From NCBI GenBank assembly GCA_016712445.1, contig JADJRB010000001.1:1054001-1118000 (forward strand): 64,000 nucleotides of DNA. The letters are read 5' to 3'. Shown one piece after another: positions 7,873 through 16,437 of the stretch. Below the pieces are notes generated by a model that was not told the DNA's origin, did not search any database, and saw only the letters and a list, made by a program, of their open reading frames with translations. The stretch comes from Acidobacteriota bacterium (lineage in GTDB: Bacteria; Pseudomonadota; Alphaproteobacteria; Caulobacterales; Hyphomonadaceae). A program made the translations under genes and the position numbers. Every line of letters begins with the position of its first letter. The stretch's first letter is position 1.

Positions 7873-8169
7873 ATGGGTCTGTTCTGTCTCCACTGCCTCG
7901 ACAATGAAACCGACGGCGCGGCCCGGCGCGCGGCAGCCCGGCCAGCACACCTGGAATGGGCCAGCGGCCTTGGCCCGGTTGTCCGGATGGCCGGCCCGCT
8001 GCTCGACGCCGACGGCAAGATGGTCGGCTCGGTTTTCCTGATCGAGGCGGACAGCCTGGCGGCGGCCAAGGCACTGAATGCCGAGGACCCCTATTCGAAG
8101 GCCGGCGTGTTCGGCCGCGTGACGATCAACGAGACCCGCTGGGCTATCGGCGAAGGAAAGCCGCAATGA
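7873..8169 (+). CDS. YciI family protein
   Basis: This 98-residue protein has the ferredoxin-like YciI fold: a start with His and Asp (LFCLHCLDNETDG), a middle AGPLLDADGKMVGSVFLIEADS, and the classic helix-strand LAAAKALNAEDPYSKAGVFGRVTI. YciI proteins are small dimeric enzymes or accessory domains with a conserved His-Asp pair; no substrate is assigned. A strong GGAGG ribosome site precedes the ATG. The stop overlaps the next start (ATGA), so it is co-translated with the glutathione transferase. Confidence 0.85.
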   Translation: MGLFCLHCLDNETDGAARRAAARPAHLEWASGLGPVVRMAGPLLDADGKMVGSVFLIEADSLAAAKALNAEDPYSKAGVFGRVTINETRWAIGEGKPQ

Positions 8170-8840
8170 GGCAGTTCGTTTCCGGCAACCTGAACTATTC
8201 GAGCTGGTCGATCCGGCCGCTGCTGGTGTCGCGCAAGGTTGGCCTGCCGGTGGAAGAAGTCATCGTGCCGCTCGACTTTCCCGAGACGACCGCGCAGCTG
8301 AAGGCGATCAGCCCGACCGCCAAGGTTCCGCTGCTGCGCTGGGACGGCTTCGAGATCTGGGAAAGCCTCGCGATCGTCGAATTCATCGCCGAATGGGCGC
8401 CGCCCGGCGAAGTCTGGCCGCTGGATCCTGAGCGCCGGGCCGTGGCGCGGGCCGTGTGCAGCGAAATGCATGCCGGCTTCAGCGCGATCCGCAGTGCCTG
8501 TCCGATGGACATCCGCGCACGCGAAGCGGCGCCCGAGATGACCGCCGCGCTAGAAGCCGACATCGCGCGCCTTCAGGCCATGTGGAGCGGCCTGCGGGAG
8601 CGGTTTGGCGAGGGCGGACCTTTCCTGTTCGGCGCCTGGTCGGCGGCAGATGCCTTCTACACTCCGGTCGTGACGCGGTTCCGCACCTATGGATTGCCGC
8701 TCAGCGGCGCGGCAGCGGCGTATGCAGCGGCCGTGCTGGAAGACCCGCTGTTCCAGACGCTGGAAGCGCAGGCAAAGCAGGAGCCGTGGTGGATCCGGTA
8801 CGGACCCGACGGACGCTCCAGCGGATTCGTCAAACCGTAG
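8166..8840 (+). CDS. Glutathione S-transferase family protein
   Basis: This protein of 224 residues has an N-terminal thioredoxin-like domain (NYSSWSIRPLL with the likely catalytic Ser, the cis-Pro in AKVPLL, and the glutathione site ESLAIVEFI) and an all-helical C-terminal domain (about 90-210, with FGAWSAADAFYTPVVTRF). The NYSSWSIR start resembles the bacterial GSTs related to maleylacetoacetate isomerase-like proteins. Its start overlaps the YciI stop. Its 3' end overlaps the convergent sulfotransferase gene by 11 bases. Confidence 0.9.
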   Translation: MRQFVSGNLNYSSWSIRPLLVSRKVGLPVEEVIVPLDFPETTAQLKAISPTAKVPLLRWDGFEIWESLAIVEFIAEWAPPGEVWPLDPERRAVARAVCSEMHAGFSAIRSACPMDIRAREAAPEMTAALEADIARLQAMWSGLRERFGEGGPFLFGAWSAADAFYTPVVTRFRTYGLPLSGAAAAYAAAVLEDPLFQTLEAQAKQEPWWIRYGPDGRSSGFVKP

Positions 8841-9639
8841 GCGGCCGCATCAGGTCGTAGCCGAGGTCGTGGCGGAAGTGCGCGCGCACGATGCGGGCAT
8901 ATATGTCCATCGCCTCGCCGCTGAACAGGTCCGTCAGGGACTGCTGGCGGTTCTGCAGCACGTTCGGCTCGGCGTCCGGATCGACCTTCTCAGCCATCGC
9001 CTCCTTGGTGCCGGCGGCCACCGCCGCGTCGAGCGCGGCCGGCGTCAGGCTGATTCCCCAGTGGCGCGCGATGGCCTCCAGCGTGCCGCGCGGATCGGCG
9101 CGCGTCTGCTCGTACTGGACGCGCAGGATGGATGCGGGAAAGCGCTGCTCCACTTCGCCCCATCGGTTCCAGAAGCGCGCAAGCCAGAAGAGGTCGCAGC
9201 GGTAGCGCTTTCCGTCCGGATCGCCGCGCAGGTACTCGAGCCAGTCGACCTGGATATCGTATTCCCACTTGGCATGGTGCGAGGCGAGAATGCTCATCGG
9301 GTGGCGGATGCACAGCGCATACGGCGGCAGGCGGCCGAGGCGGCGCGCCCAACCCCAGTCGGCGAGGCGGTGCGGGATCGTGTGGCTGAACGCGAGGCGT
9401 GGCAGTTGCGGATGGACCGGCGCATCCTTCGGCCAGCCGATATACGGGCGCACGGCATTCTCGGAAAAGTAGGCCGGCCGCTCGATGCCGTAAGTGTCGG
9501 CCAGCGCCACCGCGAACATGTACTTCACCCAATGGGTGCCGGAGTTTTTCGAGGTGACGAGGAAACCGTCGAACGCACCGTGCCGCAGCACGGAGAAGTT
9601 CATCCAGTTATCGTTCCAGACGCGCGCCGCATAGGTCAT
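8830..9639 (-). CDS. Sulfotransferase family protein
   Basis: This 269-residue protein has a P-loop-like 5'-phosphosulfate-binding segment TSKNSGTHWVKYM at about residues 29-41, close to the family TxPKSGTTW. A second PAPS-contact region ICIRHPMSILAS-like (here CIRHPMSILASHHAKWEY) lies at about residue 115-130. Sulfotransferases move sulfate from PAPS to a hydroxyl or amine on a lipid, sugar or small molecule; the acceptor is unknown. The gene stands alone and is convergent with the GST gene. Confidence 0.8.
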   Translation of the reverse strand: MTYAARVWNDNWMNFSVLRHGAFDGFLVTSKNSGTHWVKYMFAVALADTYGIERPAYFSENAVRPYIGWPKDAPVHPQLPRLAFSHTIPHRLADWGWARRLGRLPPYALCIRHPMSILASHHAKWEYDIQVDWLEYLRGDPDGKRYRCDLFWLARFWNRWGEVEQRFPASILRVQYEQTRADPRGTLEAIARHWGISLTPAALDAAVAAGTKEAMAEKVDPDAEPNVLQNRQQSLTDLFSGEAMDIYARIVRAHFRHDLGYDLMRPPTV

Positions 9640-9675
9640 GGCCCCGCGTAGACCAGCGCCCGGAGCGGCGCAAGA

Positions 9676-10215
9676 TCAGGTCTTGAGACCAGCCATGTCG
9701 CGGTAGACCTGGAGCAGCGCCAGTTGCGGACGGGTGGGCACGCCCTCGGCCTCCGACACCGCCACCAGCATCGCGTCGAGATCGACGACTTCCTTCGGAC
9801 CAAGATTGGAGGCGCTGACAATCAGCTTGCTGAGCCGGGTCATCGTCTCGCGCGCCGGCGGCGCCGTCTGGCAGACCCAGGCCGCATGGGCGGCAAGGTT
9901 TTCCGCCTCGACCGGCGTGAATTCGAAAGCCGCGATGATCTCGGCTTCGATCGCCTCGCCCTGCCCGGCCGACAAAGGCGCGCCGCGGGCGAGTGCGACC
10001 TGCATCATCATGATGGCCGCCGCCTCGCGAGGATCGGTGATCAGGTCGAGGCCGCCCTTGCCGGCCTTGTACTTGAAGGCGAGGCGGCGAGGCGCGTTCG
10101 CAACGGTTTGCACGACATCGGCCGCCGCATCGAAACCGCGCTTGGCCATCTGCAGGCGCCAGAGCCAGACGCCGATGGCGACCAGGATGGTTATGAGACC
10201 AAGCAGGATATGCAT
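9676..10215 (-). CDS. Membrane-anchored TerB-like domain protein
   Basis: This 179-residue protein has an N-terminal membrane helix (ILLGLITILVAIGVWLW) and a soluble helical domain. The segment around residues 58-120 (ITDPREAAAIMMMQVALARG ... IIAAFEFTPVEAENLAAHAAWV) resembles the acidic helical bundle of TerB-like proteins, which bind metal or act as scaffolds in stress systems. No tellurite genes are near, so no function is claimed. It is preceded on the same strand by a DUF2167 remnant. Confidence 0.55.
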   Translation of the reverse strand: MHILLGLITILVAIGVWLWRLQMAKRGFDAAADVVQTVANAPRRLAFKYKAGKGGLDLITDPREAAAIMMMQVALARGAPLSAGQGEAIEAEIIAAFEFTPVEAENLAAHAAWVCQTAPPARETMTRLSKLIVSASNLGPKEVVDLDAMLVAVSEAEGVPTRPQLALLQVYRDMAGLKT

Positions 10216-10261
10216 GCGCGCAGACTACGCTGCCTGCGGCCGGCGCGCCATTCGAAAACGA

Positions 10262-10534
10262 TCAGGCCTGTCCGCGACCGCCGAACAGCCGCTTGATGCC
10301 CTGCCAGAGGCCGCCGAAGACGATCGGAATCAGGATCCATGCCTTCTTGAGGAAGACGAGAAGGATCGCCAGCAGGCCGGTCTTCTTGAGCACCGCCACC
10401 CCGGCGCCGCCTGCGATCAGCGCCGCAACGCCATAACCGGCGGTCTTGTCGCCTTCCTGGAAGTCCGAATAGGTCTGGCCGGCATTGAAAGCCGCGGTGG
10501 CCAGCACGTCTGGCGCTGCGGCGCGCACGGCGTC
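10262..10534 (-). pseudogene. DUF2167 membrane protein, truncated remnant
   Basis: Only about 90 codons resemble the C-terminal end of DUF2167 membrane proteins: FNAGQTYSDFQEGDKTAGYG, then GVAALIAGGAGVAVLKKTG and a hydrophobic lysine-rich tail ending KRLFGG. Intact members are about 300 residues with a periplasmic domain. Here the sequence upstream in the same frame, open to 10639, is unrelated and Arg-rich, and no other frame restores it. I read it as an N-terminally deleted remnant, although expression of a small membrane protein cannot be excluded. Confidence 0.55.
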
Positions 10535-10629
10535 CAGCCCGTCATGGTGACACCCCCAGCGCCCTGAAGTGGAGCCGTGCACCACGCGCGGCCGCATTTC
10601 AATCCGGAAGTTGGCCCGCCAAACGCAAA

Positions 10630-10658
10630 CTGCCCGCACTCGGCCTGAGTGCGGGCAG
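10630..10658 (-). terminator. Terminator of the PQQ dehydrogenase gene
   Basis: A perfect 12-bp stem (CTGCCCGCACTC, 10630-10641, and its complement 10647-10658) with a five-base loop. On the minus strand it is followed by TTTGCGTTT and begins 26 bases after the dehydrogenase stop. Confidence 0.7.
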
Positions 10659-10683
10659 CTGCAGGGTCAGGCTGCGCCGGACG

Positions 10684-12840
10684 TCAGTTGCCGCCGCCGG
10701 CATCCGTAGCCGCGTGGGCCTGCGTCAGCACATAGGCGCGGATGGCCTCGGCTTCGTCCGGCGTCAGATAGTCCGCGAAGGAAACCATGCCGTTGGCGGC
10801 GAGGTTGCCGTCCAGCACGACGCCCTTGAACGCATCCTTGTTGCCGGTGATCGCAGACCAGCGCAGGTCCGGCAGCACGCCCGACGAGACGGCGAGCGGA
10901 CCATGGCAGACCGCGCAGTTGCGAGCATAGTGGACCGCACCTTCGGAAATCATCGTGAGGCTGCCGAAGGCGGGCGCCTTGGCGGTCTTCTCGATCGGGG
11001 CCAGGCCGGAATCGGCGATCTCGCCCGTGCCGCCAAGCTTGAAGGTGACCACCTTCCCGACCATCGAGGGCACCTTCTCGTCATATCCGAACCCGCCGGC
11101 GAGCGCGAAGGCCGAGCCCCAGCCGGTGGTGATGGTGACGTATTGTTCGCCGTCGATCGTATAGGTGCCGGGGCCGGACGCGCCGCCCGACTTGAGCGGA
11201 TGACTCCACAGCTTTTCGCCGGTGGCCGCATTGTAGGCAACAAAGTCGCCGTTCAACTTGCCCTGGAAGACGAGGCCGCCCGCGGTCGACAGGACGCCGC
11301 CGTTCCAGGCGTTGTCGTGCTCGACGCTCCATCGTGCCTTGCGGGCGACCGGGTCCCAGGCCACGAGGCGGCCCTTGAGGGTCGAGCGCAGCATCTTCGC
11401 AACTTCCGGCGGCGCAATCGGGGGAATACCGGCGGCGAAGTCGATGCCCGTATTCCAGCCGGTCGGACGCGAAGTGAAACGCGGATCCTCGGCATAGGCC
11501 TGCGGGATTTCCTGCGCCGGGATGTAGGCAAGCCCGGTATCCGGGTTGAAGGCCATCGGCTGCCAGTTGTGCGCGCCGAGGGGGCCGGGCAGCTGCTGGA
11601 ACGGCGCCTTGCCGTACCGCGATTCCGGGTTCTCGATCGGGCGGCCCTTGGCATCGAGGCCGGTCGCCCAGTTCATCGGACCGAACGCATCACCCGACAG
11701 GTATTGGCCGGTTGCTGCATCGAGCACGTAGAAGAAGCCGTTCTTCGGGGCCTGCATCGCGACGCGGCGGCTGGCGCCGTTCTCGCCGAGCGGCAGGTCC
11801 GCGAGGATGATGGTCTGCGTGGCGGTATAGTCCCAGTTGTCGCCCGGCGTGGTCTGGAAGTGCCATTTGTAGGCGCCGGTATTGGCGTCGACCGCCACGA
11901 TGGAGGACAGGAACAAGTTGTCGCCGCCGGACGGGTCGCGGAAATTGCGGTTCCACGGCGAGCCGTTGCCGACACCGAAGATGATCTGGTCGTTGACCTC
12001 GTCATAGACGATCGAGTCCCAGACCGTGCCGCCGCCGCCATCCGTGGTCCAGGCGCCTTCATCGCCCCAGGTGACGTTGCCGACTTTGACGAAGGCATCG
12101 TCGGAGGCTGCGCCATCGGGTTGTTTCAGCGGGTTGGGGACGGTGTAGAAACGCCAGACCAGATCGCCCGAGCTGGAATCGTAGGCGGAGAGGTATCCGC
12201 GCACGCCGAGTTCGGCGCCGCCATTGCCGATCAGCACCTTGCCATTCACGACGCGGGGCGCGCCGGTGATCGTGTAGGGCAGCGACTGGTCGACGGTCAC
12301 CGTGCTCCAGACCTTCTCGCCGGTTTCGGCGTTCAGGGCTTCCAGCCGGCCATCGATGACACCGACATAGACCTTGCCGTCATAGACGGCGACGCCGCGG
12401 TTGACGACATCGCAGCAGGCCTTCACGCCGACCGCCTTGTCGACTTCCGGATCGTAGACCCACTTCTCGGCGCCGGTCTTGGCGTCGAGCGCATAGACGA
12501 CCGACCAGGCGGAAGTGACGTACATCGTGCCGTCGACGACGATCGGGGTCGATTCGACGCCGCGGTTGGTGGCGAGGTCGTAGGTCCAGGCAACGCCGAG
12601 CTGGCTGACATTGTCGGTATTTACCTGCGTCAGCTTGGAATGGCGCTGCTCGTCATACGTGCCGCCATAGGTGAGCCATTCGTCGCCGCCGCTGGCGGTG
12701 GAAATGCGCGCGGTATCGACCGCTGCGAAACCTTGTGGCTGCGCGACCTTCGGGCCGCGATCGCCGCAGGCGGCCAGCACGAGAGCCGCGCCCGCGAGTA
12801 GCGCCGGGCCTGCCCAGCTGCGCCAAGTCCTGATGTTCAT
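10684..12840 (-). CDS. PQQ-dependent quinohemoprotein alcohol dehydrogenase (lipoprotein)
   Basis: This 718-residue periplasmic enzyme oxidises primary alcohols to aldehydes with PQQ, passing electrons to a fused cytochrome c domain. It starts with a lipoprotein signal (ALVLAAC). The eight-bladed propeller follows, with the adjacent Cys pair that forms the vicinal disulfide over PQQ (KACCDVV, about residue 142) and repeated propeller tryptophan motifs (for example GDNWDYTATQ). The C-terminal heme c site is CAVCHG near residue 640. The open frame to 13257 overlaps pyrF and is not real; ATG 12840 has a GGGAGG ribosome site. A terminator lies downstream. Lipid anchoring of this enzyme type is somewhat unusual. 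Confidence 0.92.
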   Translation of the reverse strand: MNIRTWRSWAGPALLAGAALVLAACGDRGPKVAQPQGFAAVDTARISTASGGDEWLTYGGTYDEQRHSKLTQVNTDNVSQLGVAWTYDLATNRGVESTPIVVDGTMYVTSAWSVVYALDAKTGAEKWVYDPEVDKAVGVKACCDVVNRGVAVYDGKVYVGVIDGRLEALNAETGEKVWSTVTVDQSLPYTITGAPRVVNGKVLIGNGGAELGVRGYLSAYDSSSGDLVWRFYTVPNPLKQPDGAASDDAFVKVGNVTWGDEGAWTTDGGGGTVWDSIVYDEVNDQIIFGVGNGSPWNRNFRDPSGGDNLFLSSIVAVDANTGAYKWHFQTTPGDNWDYTATQTIILADLPLGENGASRRVAMQAPKNGFFYVLDAATGQYLSGDAFGPMNWATGLDAKGRPIENPESRYGKAPFQQLPGPLGAHNWQPMAFNPDTGLAYIPAQEIPQAYAEDPRFTSRPTGWNTGIDFAAGIPPIAPPEVAKMLRSTLKGRLVAWDPVARKARWSVEHDNAWNGGVLSTAGGLVFQGKLNGDFVAYNAATGEKLWSHPLKSGGASGPGTYTIDGEQYVTITTGWGSAFALAGGFGYDEKVPSMVGKVVTFKLGGTGEIADSGLAPIEKTAKAPAFGSLTMISEGAVHYARNCAVCHGPLAVSSGVLPDLRWSAITGNKDAFKGVVLDGNLAANGMVSFADYLTPDEAEAIRAYVLTQAHAATDAGGGN

Positions 12841-12944
12841 GTGGTGCCTCCCGAACCGCGCCCCGGCCTGACAAGCGGCGGGATCTGCAGGCGGGCAGAC
12901 TAGACCTTCACGCCGCAATGTCGAGGCGTGACGCAGCGCCAGCG

Positions 12945-13826
12945 TCAGGCGACCGCAGCGGCCTGCAACTCGTCGCGCGCCGCCATCAGCGCGGCCTCGA
13001 CGGCGGCCTGCCAGCGGGCAACATCGCGCGCGCCTTCCGCCGCTTTCGGAAAATTGACCGAGCGCGAGGCGCTGATGACGCCGCCTTCGGTATGGTTGCC
13101 CCGCCTGACCAGACCGGCCATCGCCTCGCCAGGGACCGCACCCTGCGCGCCATACCCCGGCACGAGGAACAGGGCCTTCGGCGCGGCGGCGCGGACGCGC
13201 CGGGCTTCTTCCGGTGCCGTGGCGCCAACCACCATCATCAGGTTTGACCAGCCGCACGGGCTCATCAGGCGTTCGGTCAGCGGCTTGAGGGCTTCGGCAA
13301 CGCGGATGTACAGCGGCTCGCCGCCGGTATCGAGCATCTGGAAGTCGGCGGCGCCGGGGTTCGAGGTGCGCACCAGCACGACCACACCTTTGCCGTTCGC
13401 CTCGGCGCGCTTGGCAAACGGCTCGAGCGTATCGAGGCCCATGTAGGGGTTTACGGTGACCGCGTCGGCTTCGAAGAAGGCGCCGGCACCGAGGAAGGCT
13501 TCGGCGTAGCCTTCGGCGGTCGACCCGATATCGCCGCGCTTGGCATCCATCAGCACCAGCAGGCCGGCATCGCGCGCAGCGCGGGTGACCGCAGCGAGGG
13601 CGGCCATGCCGCCGGGGCCCAGGCGTTCGAAGAAGCCGACCTGCGGTTTCACCACCGAGACTTTTCCGGCCGCCACCTCGACGAGCGCCCTGCCCCAGTA
13701 TTCGAGGCCGCGCGCGGTATCGCCGCCGAACAGGGCGGGCACCATGCCGGCATGCGGATCGATTCCCACGCAGAGCGGGCCGTGGCGGCGTACGCCTTCG
13801 GTCAGCCGGGTCGCAAAATCGCTCAT
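12945..13826 (-). CDS. pyrF: Orotidine 5'-phosphate decarboxylase (type 2)
   Basis: This enzyme catalyses the last step of UMP synthesis. The protein has 293 residues, the longer type 2 form. Visible sites are the N-terminal CVGIDPH, the Lys in VVKPQVGFFE, and the catalytic Asp-Lys-Asp cluster in MDAKRGDIGST. The phosphate-binding VPGYGAQG and a final GGVISASRS follow. The ATG overlaps the stop of the upstream protease gene (ATGA at 13823-13826), so the two are translationally coupled. Confidence 0.95.
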   Translation of the reverse strand: MSDFATRLTEGVRRHGPLCVGIDPHAGMVPALFGGDTARGLEYWGRALVEVAAGKVSVVKPQVGFFERLGPGGMAALAAVTRAARDAGLLVLMDAKRGDIGSTAEGYAEAFLGAGAFFEADAVTVNPYMGLDTLEPFAKRAEANGKGVVVLVRTSNPGAADFQMLDTGGEPLYIRVAEALKPLTERLMSPCGWSNLMMVVGATAPEEARRVRAAAPKALFLVPGYGAQGAVPGEAMAGLVRRGNHTEGGVISASRSVNFPKAAEGARDVARWQAAVEAALMAARDELQAAAVA

Positions 13827-14662
13827 GGCGTTACCTCGCAGGTCACTTTCACGACCTGTAGCCTGCGCCGCGCGTTGTCGGAAGGCGTGCCATATCCCGA
13901 CAGTTCGAAACTTTCCGCCGGGCCGGGCTCAAGCGGAATGCCGAGCTTCGTGAGGAAGGCTTCCACCGATTGCGGCGCGGTCGTGTAGATCCGGCCACGG
14001 CGCGGGCTTTCGGCGAGGATCACACCGCGCACCGCGCCGCTGGAATCAAACATCGGCCCGCCGGATATGCCGCCGAGCGTGCCTTCGAGACCCTCGGTGC
14101 GGCCGATTTCGGCCCAGGCGAGGATCGGCGCTTCGGCTTCGCGCCGGCCGCGCGTGACAAGACGCGAGCGGGCAACGAGCCGGGTGGCAAGCTCGCCGGG
14201 TTCGCCTTGCGGGTAGCCGACGGCGAACCCTTCAGTGCCTACCCGCATCGGCGCGTCGAGCGCCAGCGAGACCGGGAACGGGCTGCGCCCGGTCGACAGC
14301 AGGGCAAGGTCGTGATCTTCGTCGATGGAGATGCGTGCGACCGGCACGAAATTGCCCGGCGCCACCATCAGCGTGACCTTGGCGCAGCCTTCGACGACAT
14401 GGCGGGCGGTCAGCCAGTCGCCGCTGGAATTGACAGCGAAGGCGGTTCCGACGCCGTTCTGCGGCTCGCCGACCTGAACCAGCACGAGTTCATCGAGCGG
14501 CGAGGCATCCGGCAGAAGCGGGCCCATCTCTTCGGCAAACTCGCGTTCGAACTCGGTTTCCGGCGCAGGCGCAGGTGCGTCGGCGTCCGGCGACAGCGCG
14601 AAGATCACGGCCAGCATGAGGCCGAGCGCGCCGAGATAGATGAGCAGGTCGAAGGATCGCAT
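13823..14662 (-). CDS. Membrane-anchored trypsin-like serine protease
   Basis: This 279-residue protein has an N-terminal membrane anchor (LLIYLGALGLMLAVIFAL) and an acidic Pro/Glu linker to about residue 60. A chymotrypsin-fold protease domain follows. The triad is visible: His in TARHVVEGC, Asp in DEDHDLALL, and Ser in LGGISGGPMFD. No PDZ domain follows, unlike DegP/HtrA. The frame is open to 14698, but the ATG at 14662 directly precedes the anchor. It lies 8 bases after the DUF350 stop, forming a DUF350-protease-pyrF operon. Its target is unknown. Confidence 0.82.
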   Translation of the reverse strand: MRSFDLLIYLGALGLMLAVIFALSPDADAPAPAPETEFEREFAEEMGPLLPDASPLDELVLVQVGEPQNGVGTAFAVNSSGDWLTARHVVEGCAKVTLMVAPGNFVPVARISIDEDHDLALLSTGRSPFPVSLALDAPMRVGTEGFAVGYPQGEPGELATRLVARSRLVTRGRREAEAPILAWAEIGRTEGLEGTLGGISGGPMFDSSGAVRGVILAESPRRGRIYTTAPQSVEAFLTKLGIPLEPGPAESFELSGYGTPSDNARRRLQVVKVTCEVTP

Positions 14663-14670
14663 ACGGGGGA

Positions 14671-15111
14671 TTATAGCCTCTGCAGCACCGGGTCCCATAG
14701 GCCTGCAGCGAGGATCATGGCAGTCGATATCTTGGCCGCCGCCAGCAAGGTGGCCGCGCCGATCTCGTCATTCGCGATGCGGCCGGGGATGTCGCGCAAG
14801 ATGAGGTCGACGACGCGGTAGGCGATGAGCTGCATCAGCAGCGCGATGGCGCCCCAGATCAGCAGGCCCGGAAGGGTCATGGATGATGCAAGCGTGGAAG
14901 AAATCGGGATCGCGAGGCCGACGACCGCGCCGCCGAGCGCCACCCCGGCAGCGGTATTGCCCGAGCGCACCAGCGACAGCTCTTTCCACGGAGTCAAAAG
15001 GACATAGATCGTGGAGGCCAGCAGCAACATCAGGCCGGCCGCGCCGGTGGACATCAGGAATCTGGGAAAGGCCGCGTCGAAGGCACTGATTTCCCCACCA
15101 AACGGCATCAT
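14671..15111 (-). CDS. DUF350 family membrane protein
   Basis: This 146-residue inner-membrane protein has four hydrophobic segments arranged as two similar pairs, typical of DUF350 proteins (GNTAAGVALGGAVVGLAIP in the first pair, ANDEIGAATLLAAAKISTAM in the second). The function of the family is not established. The ATG at 15111 has AGAGGA seven bases upstream, better than the TTG at 15117. It is first in an operon with the serine protease and pyrF. Confidence 0.8.
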   Translation of the reverse strand: MMPFGGEISAFDAAFPRFLMSTGAAGLMLLLASTIYVLLTPWKELSLVRSGNTAAGVALGGAVVGLAIPISSTLASSMTLPGLLIWGAIALLMQLIAYRVVDLILRDIPGRIANDEIGAATLLAAAKISTAMILAAGLWDPVLQRL

Positions 15112-15213
15112 AGGCAAGTCCTCTCAATTCTGCGGGCAGAGCAGGTCACAGGGTTGCCAGAGCGCCCCGTCGTGCCTACCCACTGCCCTCTCGCCCCTAA
15201 AGGAGACACACGC

Positions 15214-15996
15214 ATGCTCAAGGGTAAGATCGCCCTCGTGACCGGTTCGACCAGCGGGATCGGCAAGGCCATCGCCGCCCGCCTCGCCGCTGACGGGGCC
15301 AATGTGATCCTCAACGGTTTCGGCGACGCGAAGGAAATCGAAGCGCTTCGCGCCGATCTCGAAACGGATCATAAAGTAAAGGTCACGTTTTCCGGCGCCG
15401 ACCTGACGCGGCCGGACGCGATCGAAGCGATGATGGCGGACGCGGCGAAGGCCTTCGGGGGCGTGGACATCCTCGTCAACAATGCGGGCACGCAGTTCGT
15501 CTCTCCCCTCGAGGATTTCCCGGTCGCCAAGTGGGACCTGATCATCGCCCTCAACCTGTCGAGCGCCTTCCATACGACACGGCTCGCCCTGCCTTACATG
15601 AAATCGAAGACATGGGGCCGGATCCTCAACATGGGATCGGCGCATGCGAAGGTCGCTTCCCCCTACAAGGCCGCCTATGTCGCGGCCAAGCACGGCTTGT
15701 CGGGCCTGACCAAGACCACCGCCCTTGAAGGCGCCGAACACGGCGTGCGCGCCAACCTGATCTGCCCGGGCTATGTCCACACGCCGTTGGTCGACGGGCA
15801 GATCGGCGACACCGCCAAGGCGCGTGGCATGACCCGTGACGAGGTGGTGAAGAACGTGATCCTGGCCGCCCAGCCCACCAAGGAATTCGTGACGGTCGAG
15901 CAGATTGCCGGGTTTGCCGCGTTCCTGTGCAGCCCGTCGGCAGATGCCATCAACGGCGCCGAACTGTCGATCGATGGCGGCTGGACCGCGCAGTAA
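15214..15996 (+). CDS. bdhA: 3-hydroxybutyrate dehydrogenase (SDR)
   Basis: This enzyme interconverts 3-hydroxybutyrate and acetoacetate with NAD, in polyhydroxybutyrate and ketone metabolism. The protein has 260 residues, normal for classical short-chain dehydrogenases. It shows the cofactor motif TGSTSGIG, NNAG, the catalytic Ser/Tyr/Lys (MGSAHAK ... AAYVAAKHG), and features typical of 3-HB dehydrogenases such as CPGYVHTPLV and the end INGAELSIDGGWTAQ. An AAAGGAGA site precedes ATG 15214; the open frame upstream is not real. Confidence 0.92.
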   Translation: MLKGKIALVTGSTSGIGKAIAARLAADGANVILNGFGDAKEIEALRADLETDHKVKVTFSGADLTRPDAIEAMMADAAKAFGGVDILVNNAGTQFVSPLEDFPVAKWDLIIALNLSSAFHTTRLALPYMKSKTWGRILNMGSAHAKVASPYKAAYVAAKHGLSGLTKTTALEGAEHGVRANLICPGYVHTPLVDGQIGDTAKARGMTRDEVVKNVILAAQPTKEFVTVEQIAGFAAFLCSPSADAINGAELSIDGGWTAQ

Positions 15997-16004
15997 TGGC
16001 TTGA

Positions 16005-16045
16005 TTGACGGTTTTGGCCGGCAACCCCATTATAAGACCGCGATG
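16005..16045 (+). promoter_or_regulatory. Promoter of the metal-handling operon
   Basis: TTGACG (16005-16010) is a full match to the Caulobacter-type -35. CATTAT (16028-16033, 17-base spacer) overlaps TATAAG (16031-16036), which ends six bases before ATG 16043. No Shine-Dalgarno sequence is present, so a leaderless or nearly leaderless message is likely. Confidence 0.55.
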
Positions 16046-16393
16046 CTGAAGCGCACCCTGATCCTCTGCCTTGGCCTCTGGCTGATGGCCGCAAGTGCCC
16101 TGTCGGCGCATGCTGGCCCGTGCGACATGCCGGTAGAGGCGCCCGAGGCGGCGGCGGTGATGGATCATGCGCACTGCGACATGATGGCGGTACCTGACGA
16201 CGCCGCGCCCGAATTGCCCGCCGCACCGGACAAGGCAACCGACTGTTGCTGCCCTGCGGTCCTGGCCGCCCTGCCGGCGCTCGATTCGCCCGTGCCCGCC
16301 GATTTTACCTTTGCGCGCCCCACCAGTTTCCCGCTGGATACGCGCGCCGCTTCGCGCACTGTGCTCCCGGAGCCCCGCCCACCGAAGGCCTGA
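16043..16393 (+). CDS. Secreted Cys/His/Met-rich protein, putative metal-binding
   Basis: This 116-residue protein starts with a signal peptide (residues 1-24, ending SAHA). The mature part holds clustered metal ligands: CDMPVE, MDHAHCDMM and DCCCPA. The C-terminal third is Pro-rich with no further motif. I cannot assign a family. It leads a four-gene operon with an outer-membrane-like protein, a heavy-metal-associated (HMA) protein and a MerT-like transporter, which points to handling of copper, mercury or a related soft metal in the envelope (inference). Confidence 0.65.
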   Translation: MLKRTLILCLGLWLMAASALSAHAGPCDMPVEAPEAAAVMDHAHCDMMAVPDDAAPELPAAPDKATDCCCPAVLAALPALDSPVPADFTFARPTSFPLDTRAASRTVLPEPRPPKA

Positions 16394-16437
16394 TCCGTTC
16401 ACGGATCGGATCAACTTCGGAAAGAAGGACCGGCACC

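Noticed and set aside
10714..12801. 695-codon open frame on the plus strand
   Set aside because: It is a mirror frame of the PQQ dehydrogenase caused by high GC; no domain is visible.
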